A model generated the notes under the pieces. That model had not been told where the DNA came from. It did no database searches and worked only from the letters and a program-made list of their open reading frames with translations. From assembly GCA_018268735.1 (NCBI GenBank), contig JAFDWA010000033.1:1-10394 (forward strand): DNA of 10,394 nucleotides. Reading direction: 5' to 3'. Below, piece by piece: positions 1-6,224 of the stretch. The stretch's first letter is position 1; every line of letters starts with the position of its first letter. Both the position numbers and the translations under genes were made by a program. The DNA comes from Actinomycetota bacterium (GTDB taxonomy: Bacteria; Actinomycetota; Acidimicrobiia; Acidimicrobiales; Microtrichaceae).

Positions 1-1
1 A

Positions 2-406
2 AGCGGCCAGACCCCGGTGGGTCACCGGCACGCCGGCTTCGGCAGGCGCGGCGACCACCGACGACAGCCCCGGGACCACGGCACAGGCGATCCCTGCATC
101 GGCGAGCACCTGTGCTTCCTCTCCGCCTCGGCCGAACACGAACGGGTCACCGCCCTTGAGGCGGACCACCTCGCGGCCCTGTCGGCCCAGCTCGACCAGC
201 AGCGCGGAGATCATCTCCTGTGGCACCGGTCGGCCCGGCCGCTTGCCGACGTCGATCAGCTCGGCGTCGGGTGACGCGAGAGCGAGCACCGCGTCGTCGA
301 CGAGGGCGTCGTGGACCACCACCTCCGCAGCGGCGATCACACGGGCGGCGCGCACGGTGAGCAGGTCCGGGTCGCCCGGCCCGGCCCCGACCAGCCAGAC
401 CGTCAT
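2..406 (-). CDS. cobA: Uroporphyrinogen-III C-methyltransferase (SUMT), N-terminal part, cut by window edge
   Basis: The enzyme uses S-adenosylmethionine to methylate uroporphyrinogen III at C2 and C7, giving precorrin-2 in the cytoplasm, the branch point to siroheme and cobalamin. The visible 135 residues start [17 protein letters not shown], the glycine-rich first motif of the family. [15 protein letters not shown] follows at about residues 83-97, and [20 protein letters not shown] at 111-130 is the typical SUMT signature. The family is usually near 250 residues, so about the first half is here and the rest lies left of the window. The ATG is at 406-404 and overlaps the cysI stop in a 4-base ATGA, so translation is probably coupled to cysI. 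This placement suggests it serves siroheme for the sulfite reductase rather than cobalamin. Family assignment is very secure. Whether a second domain (such as HemD) is fused at the C-terminus cannot be seen. Confidence 0.95.
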   Translation of the reverse strand, partial: MTVWLVGAGPGDPDLLTVRAARVIAAAEVVVHDALVDDAVLALASPDAELIDVGKRPGRPVPQEMISALLVELGRQGREVVRLKGGDPFVFGRGGEEAQVLADAGIACAVVPGLSSVVAAPAEAGVPVTHRGLAA

Positions 407-2133
407 GACCGACGCCCCCGGCGACGGACCGTCGGCGCCGGCAGGACGGTCTCCAGCTCCTGGACGCCGACCCGAAGGCAGAAGTCGCCGAAGGTCTCGC
501 CGTCGGTCCGTTCGGCACCGAAGCGCTCGACCACCGGCGCGAGCAGGGTCGGGATCTCGTCGAGGCCGACGTCGGCCCGCAGTCGGACCCCGAGCCGGTC
601 ACCCGCCGCGGCGCCGCCGACGTAGACGTCGTAGGTGCGCTTGGTGCGTCCGACGACTCCGATCTCGGCGTTGTAGGGCCGGGCGCAGCCGTTCGGGCAG
701 CCGGTCATGTTCAACCGGACCGGGGTGCCGGCGACGCCGCTGTCGGCGAACACCTTGTCGAGTCCGTCGACGAGCGTTGGGAGCACCCGTTCGGCCTCGC
801 CGAGCGCCTGGCCGCACGTCGGCAACGCGGGGCACGCGATCGCAAGGCGCTGCAACGGGGTGACCTCATCGTCGAGCTTGATCCCGTGGTCGCGGAGCCG
901 CCGGGTGACCTCGTCGCGTCGGGCGCCGTCGATGCCGGTGAGCAGCAGGTCCTGTCGGGCGCTGACCCGGATCTCGCGGACGAGCCCGGCGTCGAGCAGT
1001 TCACGGACGGCTGCTCGTGGCCTCCACGCATCGTCGTCGCGGAGACGACCCGACGGGATCGGCACGCCGAGCACCCAGTCGCCCGAGTCGGTCGGGCTCC
1101 AGCCGTGGTGCTCGTCGTGGTCCAACCACGGGAGCAGCTCTGGTGGATCGCCCACCGGGGCGCCGAGACGCTCTTCGATCTGGGCCCGAACCCATTCCGT
1201 GCCGCGATCGTCGACGAGGTACTTGAGGCGGTTCCGTTGCCGGTCGACGCGTTCGCCGTGGTCGCGCTGCATGGTCACGACGGCCTCGATCGCCGGGATC
1301 AGCCGCTCCGGTTCGACCCACCCGACCGGGCTCGCGAGGCGCGGATAGGTGTCGTCCTCTCGGGCGTGGCTCATGCCCAACCCGCCGCCGACGAGGATCG
1401 TCCATCCCGTCAGCTCACCTCGATAGCCGTCGGTGAGCGTCGGGACGAGACCCACGTCGTGACCGTGGACGTCGATGCAGTTGTCGCCGGGCCACGCGAG
1501 CCCGATCTTGAACTTCCGGGGCAGGTACACGTCGCCGTAGATCGGCTCCTCGATCCCAGCACGGCGCTCCCCAGGGTGGGCGCTCACGGCACGGTCGCCG
1601 TCGAGCCAGATCTCCCAGTACGCAGCGGTCTTCGGCCGGAAGTGCGCCGCGATGGCAGCGACTGCCGGGCCGAGCACGTGCTCTCGGCCGTCGGCGTGGG
1701 GCATCGGGCACGCGACGGTGTTGCGCACGACATCGCCGCAGGCACCGAGGGTGGTGACCAGTTCGGCGTTGAGCGATGAGATGAGCGGCCTGAGGTTCGC
1801 CTTGGCGGTGGCGTGGAACTGGACGCCCTGTCGGGTGGTCAGCCGCAGCGACCCGTCCGCGAGCTCGGCGACGCGGTCGAGCGCTCGCCACTGCTCCGGC
1901 TGGAGCCGACCGCCGGGGACAGAGGCGCGGACCATGCAGGAGTGCTCGAGCGGCAGCTTCTTCGCAGCGCGCTCCCGGCGGACGTCGCGGTCGTCCTGCT
2001 GGTAGATGCCGTGGAACTTCAACAGCACGGCGCTCTGGTCGTCGAAGGGATCCTCCGGCCGTGTGAGCTCCTCCGAGAGATGGCCGCGGAGGTGCCTGCT
2101 CGCCGCCTTGACGGCCTCGACGTCACCGGACAT
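403..2133 (-). CDS. cysI: Assimilatory sulfite reductase, siroheme/[4Fe-4S] hemoprotein subunit
   Basis: It reduces sulfite to sulfide with six electrons in the cytoplasm, the last step of assimilatory sulfate reduction. The 576-residue protein has the usual length. It shows the N-terminal [14 protein letters not shown] motif (residues 37-50), likely siroheme-carboxylate contacts R69 (MVRASVPGG), R137 (VVRN) and K207/K209 in YLPRKFK, and the cluster/siroheme ligands C434-x5-C440 and C479-x3-C483 ([10 protein letters not shown]). The start is the ATG at 2133, behind a clear GGAGG. An upstream in-frame ATG at 2370 only adds a shadow of cysH. It overlaps the cysH end by 11 bases and cobA by 4. 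No flavoprotein partner (CysJ) or ferredoxin is in the window, so the electron donor is unknown. The sequence resembles E. coli CysI and plant ferredoxin enzymes about equally. Dissimilatory or nitrite reductase roles are unlikely given the APS reductase neighbour. Confidence 0.95.
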   Translation of the reverse strand: MSGDVEAVKAASRHLRGHLSEELTRPEDPFDDQSAVLLKFHGIYQQDDRDVRRERAAKKLPLEHSCMVRASVPGGRLQPEQWRALDRVAELADGSLRLTTRQGVQFHATAKANLRPLISSLNAELVTTLGACGDVVRNTVACPMPHADGREHVLGPAVAAIAAHFRPKTAAYWEIWLDGDRAVSAHPGERRAGIEEPIYGDVYLPRKFKIGLAWPGDNCIDVHGHDVGLVPTLTDGYRGELTGWTILVGGGLGMSHAREDDTYPRLASPVGWVEPERLIPAIEAVVTMQRDHGERVDRQRNRLKYLVDDRGTEWVRAQIEERLGAPVGDPPELLPWLDHDEHHGWSPTDSGDWVLGVPIPSGRLRDDDAWRPRAAVRELLDAGLVREIRVSARQDLLLTGIDGARRDEVTRRLRDHGIKLDDEVTPLQRLAIACPALPTCGQALGEAERVLPTLVDGLDKVFADSGVAGTPVRLNMTGCPNGCARPYNAEIGVVGRTKRTYDVYVGGAAAGDRLGVRLRADVGLDEIPTLLAPVVERFGAERTDGETFGDFCLRVGVQELETVLPAPTVRRRGRRS

Positions 2134-2842
2134 CGCCGGACCTCCCGATCGCGAGCGAGACGCTCGATGCAGCGACGGGCTCCAGGTGCAACCCGCACTC
2201 GGTCTTGTCGCTGTCGGCCCAACGTCCCGACCGCGGATCCTGACCGGCGGCAACGGGGCGCGTGCAGGGCCAGCACCCGATCGACGGGTAGCCGCGCTCG
2301 GTGAGCGGGTTGTGCGGAAGGTCGTGGTCGAGGTGGTAGCGGTCGACGTCCTCGTCGGAGGTGAACGCAAGCGGGTTCACCTTGATGACCTGGTGCGCCT
2401 CGTTCCATGACAGCACGGGCGCACCGGCGCGAGCTGCTCCGTCGGCTCTGCGCAGCCCGCTGATCCATGCGGAAGCCCCCGCAAGCGCACGTCCCAGCGG
2501 TTCGACCTTCCGGACCGCGCAGCAGCCTTCGACGTCGTCACGCCACCGTTGGTCCGGTCGGACCGACGGATCGGGTCCGACCACCTCGAGGTTCGCACCC
2601 ACACGGGACGACAGGTCCCGGGCGTACCAGAGCGTCTCGGGGAACAGGTACTGCGTGTCGATCAGGACGATGCGAGTACCTGGCGCATGGGTCGCGACGA
2701 GGTGGACGAGCACGGCGTCGCCGAAGCTCGCCGTCGTCACGAGACCGTCGCCGAAGGTCGACGCGGCCCAGGTCACGATCTCAGCGGGCGATGCGGGATC
2801 CATGTCCGGCAGCGGCCGGTCGGAGGGCAGCGTGGCAGCCAT
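2123..2842 (-). CDS. cysH: Adenylyl-sulfate (APS) reductase, thioredoxin-dependent, [4Fe-4S] type
   Basis: It reduces adenosine 5'-phosphosulfate to sulfite and AMP, feeding the sulfite reductase encoded just downstream. The 239-residue protein has the PP-loop-like nucleotide site TASFGDAVLVHL (about residues 38-48) and IDTQYLFPET (61-70). The cluster cysteines CC at 107-108 and C190-x2-C193 are present, as is the catalytic cysteine C216 in KTECGLH near the C-terminus. The paired CC plus CxxC marks the iron-sulfur APS form; enzymes using PAPS alone lack it. The first ATG (2842) lies a few bases below a likely promoter. ATG at residue 14 (MDPASPAEIV) is an alternative start. It is the first gene of the cysH-cysI-cobA operon. 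Sulfate adenylyltransferase (cysD/cysN or sat) is not in the window and may lie beyond cobA. Confidence 0.94.
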   Translation of the reverse strand: MAATLPSDRPLPDMDPASPAEIVTWAASTFGDGLVTTASFGDAVLVHLVATHAPGTRIVLIDTQYLFPETLWYARDLSSRVGANLEVVGPDPSVRPDQRWRDDVEGCCAVRKVEPLGRALAGASAWISGLRRADGAARAGAPVLSWNEAHQVIKVNPLAFTSDEDVDRYHLDHDLPHNPLTERGYPSIGCWPCTRPVAAGQDPRSGRWADSDKTECGLHLEPVAASSVSLAIGRSGDVR

Positions 2843-2850
2843 GGCCGGAC

Positions 2851-2881
2851 AACGTAGCCTATTCCTGACTTAGCTGGTCAA
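2851..2881 (-). promoter_or_regulatory. Candidate promoter and operator of the cysH-cysI-cobA operon
   Basis: Read on the minus strand, TTGACC (2881-2876) is a good -35. Two overlapping -10 candidates follow: TAGGCT (2861-2856, spacer only 14) and TACGTT (2856-2851, spacer 19). Either would start the transcript within a few bases of the cysH ATG, so the mRNA would be leaderless or nearly so. A short inverted repeat, TGAC and GTCA separated by 7 bases (2866-2880), overlaps the -35 and could bind a regulator of sulfur genes. Its arms are only four bases, so this part is weak. Confidence 0.35.
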
Positions 2882-2958
2882 CTTTGTCGTATTTGTGCGG
2901 ACCTCCCCCTCGGACACCCACGACGACGCTCGAGGTCCCGGGACGCACGTCCGGTCCC

Positions 2959-2964
2959 TATCGT
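2959..2964 (+). promoter_or_regulatory. Candidate -10 element of a leaderless sirC transcript
   Basis: TATCGT ends seven bases before the GTG start at 2972, the spacing expected when transcription begins at or next to the start codon. No Shine-Dalgarno sequence is seen in front of this GTG, which fits leaderless translation. No convincing -35 hexamer was found. Confidence 0.4.
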
Positions 2965-2971
2965 CACCACC

Positions 2972-3565
2972 GTGGACGCACCGCTCCCCCATCCGTTCCC
3001 CGTCGCGCTCGACCTCCGTGGCGTCGACGTCCTCGTCGTGGGGGGCGGACGCATCGCCGCTCGCAAGGCGCGATCGCTGCTCGACGCCGGCGCCGTCGTC
3101 ACGGCAGTCGCACCACGCTTCGACGAGGAGTTCCCGGCCGAAGCGACCAGGATCACCCGGTCCTACGAAGCGGATGACATCCGAGGGCGGATGCTCGTGA
3201 TCTCCGCGACCGACGACGACAGCGGTGCCCGCGCCTCGCTCGACGCGGCCGCTGCGGGAACCTGGGTCAACGTGGCCGACGACCCCGAGCGGTGCACGTG
3301 CCACCTCCCCGCTGTGCTTCGACACGGTCCGGTCACCGTGGCGGTCAGCACCGGTGGCGCGAGCCCCGCGCTCGCCGGCTGGATCCGCGATCGCATCGCC
3401 GACGTGATCGGTCCCGAGGTCGGCGTCGTCGCCGAGTCGCTCGCAACCACTCGCGCCGCCATGCACGCACGGGGCGAGTCGACAGAAGCGATCGACTGGC
3501 GCCCGATCATCGAGGCGGCGCTTGCGCAGGCACTCGGCGAAGCCTCGACAGCGCAGAGGATGTAG
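2972..3565 (+). CDS. sirC: Precorrin-2 dehydrogenase (siroheme synthase N-terminal domain type; SirC/Met8/CysG-N family)
   Basis: It oxidises precorrin-2 to sirohydrochlorin with NAD+. Some family members also insert iron to make siroheme. The 197 residues match the length of stand-alone members. Features are a Rossmann fold with VLVVGGGRIAARKA (residues 20-33), SATDD (79-83), the WVNVADDPERC segment (98-108) that carries the conserved aspartates, and VAVSTGGASPALA (123-135). The start is GTG at 2972, preceded by a TATCGT element and no ribosome binding site. It is transcribed away from cysH, and its product acts after CobA, so the divergon makes both the reductase and its prosthetic group. 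No separate sirohydrochlorin ferrochelatase is visible, so either this protein is bifunctional or the chelatase lies elsewhere. Its final Met codon and stop lie inside the operator of the following toxin-antitoxin pair. Confidence 0.9.
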   Translation: MDAPLPHPFPVALDLRGVDVLVVGGGRIAARKARSLLDAGAVVTAVAPRFDEEFPAEATRITRSYEADDIRGRMLVISATDDDSGARASLDAAAAGTWVNVADDPERCTCHLPAVLRHGPVTVAVSTGGASPALAGWIRDRIADVIGPEVGVVAESLATTRAAMHARGESTEAIDWRPIIEAALAQALGEASTAQRM

Positions 3566-3592
3566 TCACATCCCCCGTTAGGATGACTACAT
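3560..3592 (+). promoter_or_regulatory. Operator/promoter of vapBC: imperfect palindrome over sirC stop, -10 and vapB start
   Basis: ATGTAGTCA (3560-3568) and TGACTACAT (3584-3592) are perfect 9-base inverted arms. They extend inward as TCC/GGA once a two-base CA offset is allowed, leaving a loop of about seven bases. The left arm contains the last codon and TAG stop of sirC; the right arm contains the vapB ATG. Between them TAGGAT (3579-3584) is a good -10 ending six bases before the ATG, which predicts a leaderless mRNA. Antitoxins of this family normally repress their own operon by binding such palindromes, so autoregulation is the natural reading. Confidence 0.7.
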
Positions 3593-3848
3593 GGACGTCG
3601 CCATCCGCGAGCTCAAGGCCAAGCTGTCGGCGTATGTGCAGCGCGCTGCCGCAGGTGAGCACATCACGGTCACAGACCGGGGCCGACCGGTTGCCGTGCT
3701 CGGACCTCCCGTAGGACAGGTCGACCTCGCTGAGGCGGTTCGTCAAGGATGGGTCACGCCGGCCAGCTCGCAAGGCCTCCGACCGGTTCGGCGTCGCCGT
3801 GCCGTCCGACCGGTCATGGACGCTCTCGGTGAGGACCGCGGCGAGTGA
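3591..3848 (+). CDS. vapB: Type II antitoxin, Phd/YefM-like (VapB role)
   Basis: The 85-residue protein would neutralise the toxin encoded directly after it and repress its own promoter. The N-terminus (IRELKAKLSAYVQRAAAGE, then ITVTDRGRPVAVLGP to residue 39) is the typical Phd/YefM DNA-binding and dimerisation fold. The C-terminal half (from about residue 45: VDLAEAVRQGWVTP and an arginine-rich stretch near 65-73) is probably the disordered, toxin-binding part. The ATG at 3591 has no Shine-Dalgarno sequence, in keeping with a leaderless transcript. The stop overlaps the toxin GTG by four bases (GTGA). Family and pairing are secure. The VapB name is given by role, since the fold is Phd/YefM-like rather than AbrB- or RHH-like. 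Confidence 0.88.
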   Translation: MDVAIRELKAKLSAYVQRAAAGEHITVTDRGRPVAVLGPPVGQVDLAEAVRQGWVTPASSQGLRPVRRRRAVRPVMDALGEDRGE

Positions 3849-4246
3849 CCACCTACGTCGACTCCAGCGCGCTGCTCAAGCGCTACATCGACGAGGCGGA
3901 CGCCGATCGAGCGGTCGAGTTGCTCGACGCGGATCCGGTGCTGGTCTCCGGACGACACACGATCGTCGAAGTCAGGCGCAACCTGGCACGACTGCTCTCG
4001 ACAACCGAGGTCGCAGGGGCTCGCGCCGACTTCGCTCAGGACCTGCAGTCGATCTCGATCATCGAACTGGATGCTCACACCTGTGAGCTCGCCGCGACCA
4101 TCGCCGAGCAGACCGCTGTCCGGTCACTCGACGCGCTCCATCTCGCGGCAGCACGGCGCCTCGGAACAGCGCTCACCTTCCTGACCTTCGACGTCCGTCA
4201 GGCCCAGGTTGCGAGATCGCTCGGCTTCGCGGTCGCAGGCGTCTGA
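3845..4246 (+). CDS. vapC: PIN-domain ribonuclease toxin, VapC family
   Basis: It is a Mg2+-dependent endoribonuclease of the type that cleaves tRNA or rRNA and stops growth when its antitoxin is lost. The 133-residue length is normal. The four acidic active-site residues are in place: D6 in TYVDSSALLKRY, E42 in IVEVRR, D96 in RSLDALHLAAA and D116 in FLTFDVRQ. The toxin therefore looks intact. The GTG start at 3845 overlaps the antitoxin stop, and GAGGA about nine bases upstream can serve as ribosome binding site. It ends 31 bases before a strong hairpin terminator. The target RNA cannot be told from sequence alone. Confidence 0.92.
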   Translation: MTTYVDSSALLKRYIDEADADRAVELLDADPVLVSGRHTIVEVRRNLARLLSTTEVAGARADFAQDLQSISIIELDAHTCELAATIAEQTAVRSLDALHLAAARRLGTALTFLTFDVRQAQVARSLGFAVAGV

Positions 4247-4277
4247 GCTCGAGGCCTCCGGCCGGTCCGGATACTCG

Positions 4278-4321
4278 CTGGCTGTCGTCCTGCCGGTCAG
4301 AGCCGGGAGGACGACAGCCAG
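4278..4321. terminator. Long hairpin, probable bidirectional terminator between vapC and the lysine-rich gene
   Basis: CTGGCTGTCGTCCT (4278-4291) and its exact complement AGGACGACAGCCAG (4308-4321) form a 14-bp perfect stem. It continues, after one G-G mismatch, with four more GC pairs (4293-4296 with 4303-4306) around a six-base loop. No T-run follows on either strand. It sits 31 bases after the vapC stop on the plus strand and 15 bases after the stop of the lysine-rich gene on the minus strand, an ideal place to end both converging transcripts. U-less hairpin terminators of this kind are common in high-GC actinobacteria. Confidence 0.8.
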
Positions 4322-4336
4322 GACGATGGAGGGCCG

Positions 4337-4435
4337 CTACTTCTTCTTGCCCTTCTTGCCCTTCTTGGACTTCTTGGACTTCTTCTTGCCCTTGTCGTCC
4401 TTCTTCTTGCCCTTCTTCTCCTTCTTCTTGGCCAT
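4337..4435 (-). CDS. Lysine-rich microprotein, 32 residues
   Basis: The protein begins MAKKKEKKGKKKDDKGKKK and continues with KSKK- and GKK-type repeats to a lysine C-terminus. By direct count 21 of 32 residues are lysine, against three acidic residues, a net charge near +18. Support for coding: an excellent ribosome site (GGGGAGGTG just before the ATG at 4435); every one of the 32 codons ends in G or C, with all lysines AAG; and a strong terminator lies 15 bases past the TAG. It follows the sulfatase on the same strand after 84 bases. A TACGTT element about 40 bases upstream could give it its own promoter. Such a chain should be unstructured and bind polyanions (RNA, DNA, polyphosphate); that role is inference and no family is recognised. 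It is shorter than most gene callers accept. Confidence 0.7.
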   Translation of the reverse strand: MAKKKEKKGKKKDDKGKKKSKKSKKGKKGKKK

Positions 4436-4519
4436 GTCACCTCCCCTGCATCTCGTCATCGGCGACTCCGAGAACGTAGGCCGCCCGTCGGGCCCGCACC
4501 CGCAGGCACCGGCGAGCCC

Positions 4520-6052
4520 TCAGCTCATCGCAGCGATCATCTGCTTGCCCGGATACCTTCCGAACGTCCCCAGGTGGTTGGCGATCCCGCTCGTGAAGCT
4601 CTCGACGTACGCCAACTTGCGGATGAGGTAGCTGTGCTGCTCCTTCGGGTCCAGGTAGAGGTTGTAGAGCCGTCCATGGCTGTACTTCTGGGTGACGCCG
4701 GTGAAGCCGCCGAGGTTCATGCAGTCGCGGTCGTCGTCGGAGGTGGATGCGACCATGAACTTCCACTCCCCGACCCGCAGCGCCGAGAACACGTTCGTCA
4801 ACCAGTAGTACAGGTACTTGCGGTTCGAGATGCCGTCGGGACCGAGCAGGAACGACGTCTGGTCGACGCCGTCGATGAAGCGGTCCACCGGCAACGTGTC
4901 CTCGGCTCCGGCAAGGCGCAGGAACGTGTTGAACAGGTCCATCTGCGACAGCAGCCCGTCGGACGCACGGTCGGGCTCGATCATCCCGGGCCACACCACG
5001 ATCGCGGGCACGCGCTGGCCGCCCTCCCACGTGGATCCCTTCGCGCTGCGGAAGGGCGAGTAGGCGGCATCCGGCCACGTCTCCATCTCGGGGCCGTTGT
5101 CGGAGGAGATGAAGATGATCGTGTCGTCCATCTGCCCGGTCGCCTCGAGCTCGGCGACGAGGCGACCGACGATGTCGTCGAGCTCGATGATCGTGTCCTT
5201 GTAGGGGTGCTTGGCCGGTGACGACCCGAGGAACCGCTCGTGGGGGTAGTTGTCGAAGTGCGCTCCGCGGGTGCAGTGGTACAGGAACCACGGCGAACGC
5301 TCTGCCGGCGCCGGTTCCGCCATCCGTCGGATGAAGTCGAGCGAGTAGTCGGTCCACTTCTCGTCCAGCAGCGACAGGACCGGGATCGTGACCTCCTCGA
5401 CCTGCTCGGTCTCGCCGCCGCGGGTCGCGTGCACGAAGCACTTGTTGAACGGGAGGTTCTCCACCCAGCGGGTGCGCCCCTCGCTGTAGACGATCTCCGG
5501 GAAGAAGTACGGGTCGCGCCACTCCGTGTACATGTCCGACACCGACAGGAACCCGTAGTAGTCGTCGAAGCCGACGTTCTGCGGTTGGGACTCGACGTTC
5601 TCGCCGATGTGCCACTTGCCGACCGCCTGGGTGACGTACCCGGCGTCGGAGAGCAGCTCCGCGAGCGTCACCTCGCCGTCGAGTCCACCCGGCTGGCCGT
5701 ACATCGGCGGGCGAAGCAGCCCGTGTCGCATCGGCAGGCGGCCGGTCATGAACGAGGCCCGCGACGGCGTGCACGAGGGCTCGGAGTAGCACGACGTGAG
5801 CAGCAGCCCCCGTCGAGCCAGCCGGTCGATGTTCGGTGTGGGTGCACCGACGGCGACGCCGCCGCCGTAGCAGCCGAAGTCACCCCAGCCCACGTCGTCG
5901 AACAGGACGACCAGCACGTTCGGACGACGGCCGCTCGCTCGGTACCGGTCGAGCGCCGCGGCGGCGGCGACCTCCTGGTCCTCGAGCACGAACCGCGGTT
6001 CGAGGCTGTCGCTCAGCACGGTCGTCTCCGCGACCACCGGATCATGTGCCAT
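4520..6052 (-). CDS. Sulfatase (formylglycine-dependent, type I, alkaline-phosphatase superfamily)
   Basis: It hydrolyses sulfate esters, releasing sulfate. The 510-residue length fits arylsulfatases. Visible sites: metal-binding D52/D53 in VLFDDVGWGD; the modification motif C94-T-P-S-R98 followed by ASFMTGR, where the cysteine is turned into formylglycine; GKWHIG with K146 and H148; H265 in GAHFD; D318/N319 in SSDNG; and K338 in SAKGSTWEGG. All catalytic positions expected of an active enzyme are present. The chosen ATG (6052) has AGGGGG at good spacing; an in-frame extension to 6409 reads through non-family sequence and the opposite gene's start. No signal peptide or lipobox is seen, so it may act in the cytoplasm. 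The formylglycine-generating enzyme is not in the window. The exact substrate (aryl, alkyl or carbohydrate sulfate) cannot be told. Confidence 0.92.
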   Translation of the reverse strand: MAHDPVVAETTVLSDSLEPRFVLEDQEVAAAAALDRYRASGRRPNVLVVLFDDVGWGDFGCYGGGVAVGAPTPNIDRLARRGLLLTSCYSEPSCTPSRASFMTGRLPMRHGLLRPPMYGQPGGLDGEVTLAELLSDAGYVTQAVGKWHIGENVESQPQNVGFDDYYGFLSVSDMYTEWRDPYFFPEIVYSEGRTRWVENLPFNKCFVHATRGGETEQVEEVTIPVLSLLDEKWTDYSLDFIRRMAEPAPAERSPWFLYHCTRGAHFDNYPHERFLGSSPAKHPYKDTIIELDDIVGRLVAELEATGQMDDTIIFISSDNGPEMETWPDAAYSPFRSAKGSTWEGGQRVPAIVVWPGMIEPDRASDGLLSQMDLFNTFLRLAGAEDTLPVDRFIDGVDQTSFLLGPDGISNRKYLYYWLTNVFSALRVGEWKFMVASTSDDDRDCMNLGGFTGVTQKYSHGRLYNLYLDPKEQHSYLIRKLAYVESFTSGIANHLGTFGRYPGKQMIAAMS

Positions 6053-6063
6053 CGCCGTCCCCC

Positions 6064-6121
6064 TGACGTCACCGGTCGCCGCAGGTGACCGTCCCGGGCC
6101 GGAGGCTAGCCACCTCGAGGT
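6064..6121. promoter_or_regulatory. Divergent control region between the sulfatase and the dioxygenase-like gene
   Basis: The 172 bases between the two starts (6053-6224) hold several small symmetric sites: the 8-base palindrome TGACGTCA (6064-6071), an overlapping GTCACC/GGTGAC inverted repeat (6068-6073 with 6084-6089), and the 10-base palindrome ACCTCGAGGT (6112-6121). A minus-strand TAGCCT (6108-6103) could be the -10 of the sulfatase, giving a leader of about 45 bases that carries its ribosome site. No good -35 is seen. The GTCACC/GGTGAC repeat would lie in that leader and is the best operator candidate, but all these are short enough to arise by chance in GC-rich DNA. Confidence 0.25.
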
Positions 6122-6224
6122 CGACATGACGCTGAGGGGACGGCGGACCTTCGGCCCTTCCCCGCGCCATGATGGACCGGTGCCCGGGTCCAACCGACGT
6201 CGACGATCCGAGCCGGCCGGTCCG

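Noticed and set aside
886..1779. Long plus-strand open frame (297 codons) opposite cysI
   Set aside because: It is the antisense shadow of cysI, whose catalytic motifs are all in the minus frame. High-GC coding regions routinely leave such open antisense frames.
2237..2842. Apparent shortening of the CysH nucleotide loop (SFGDAVL rather than SFGAEDAVL)
   Set aside because: Actinobacterial CysH proteins commonly have a shorter loop here, and all cluster and catalytic cysteines are intact, so this is not evidence of a defect.
4209..4631. Plus-strand frame with a striking Phe/Leu/Pro-rich hydrophobic stretch
   Set aside because: The hydrophobic run is only the complement of the AAG-rich codons of the lysine-rich gene. 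The frame also runs through vapC's end and the terminator hairpin and has no ribosome site.
5240..6088. Plus-strand open frame (282 codons) opposite the sulfatase
   Set aside because: Antisense shadow; no recognisable domain, rich in Arg/Val as expected from the complement of the sulfatase codons.
6126..6224. Longer start for the dioxygenase-like lipoprotein
   Set aside because: It would put about 33 polar, arginine-rich residues before the twin-arginine motif without a better ribosome site. GTG 6180 remains possible.
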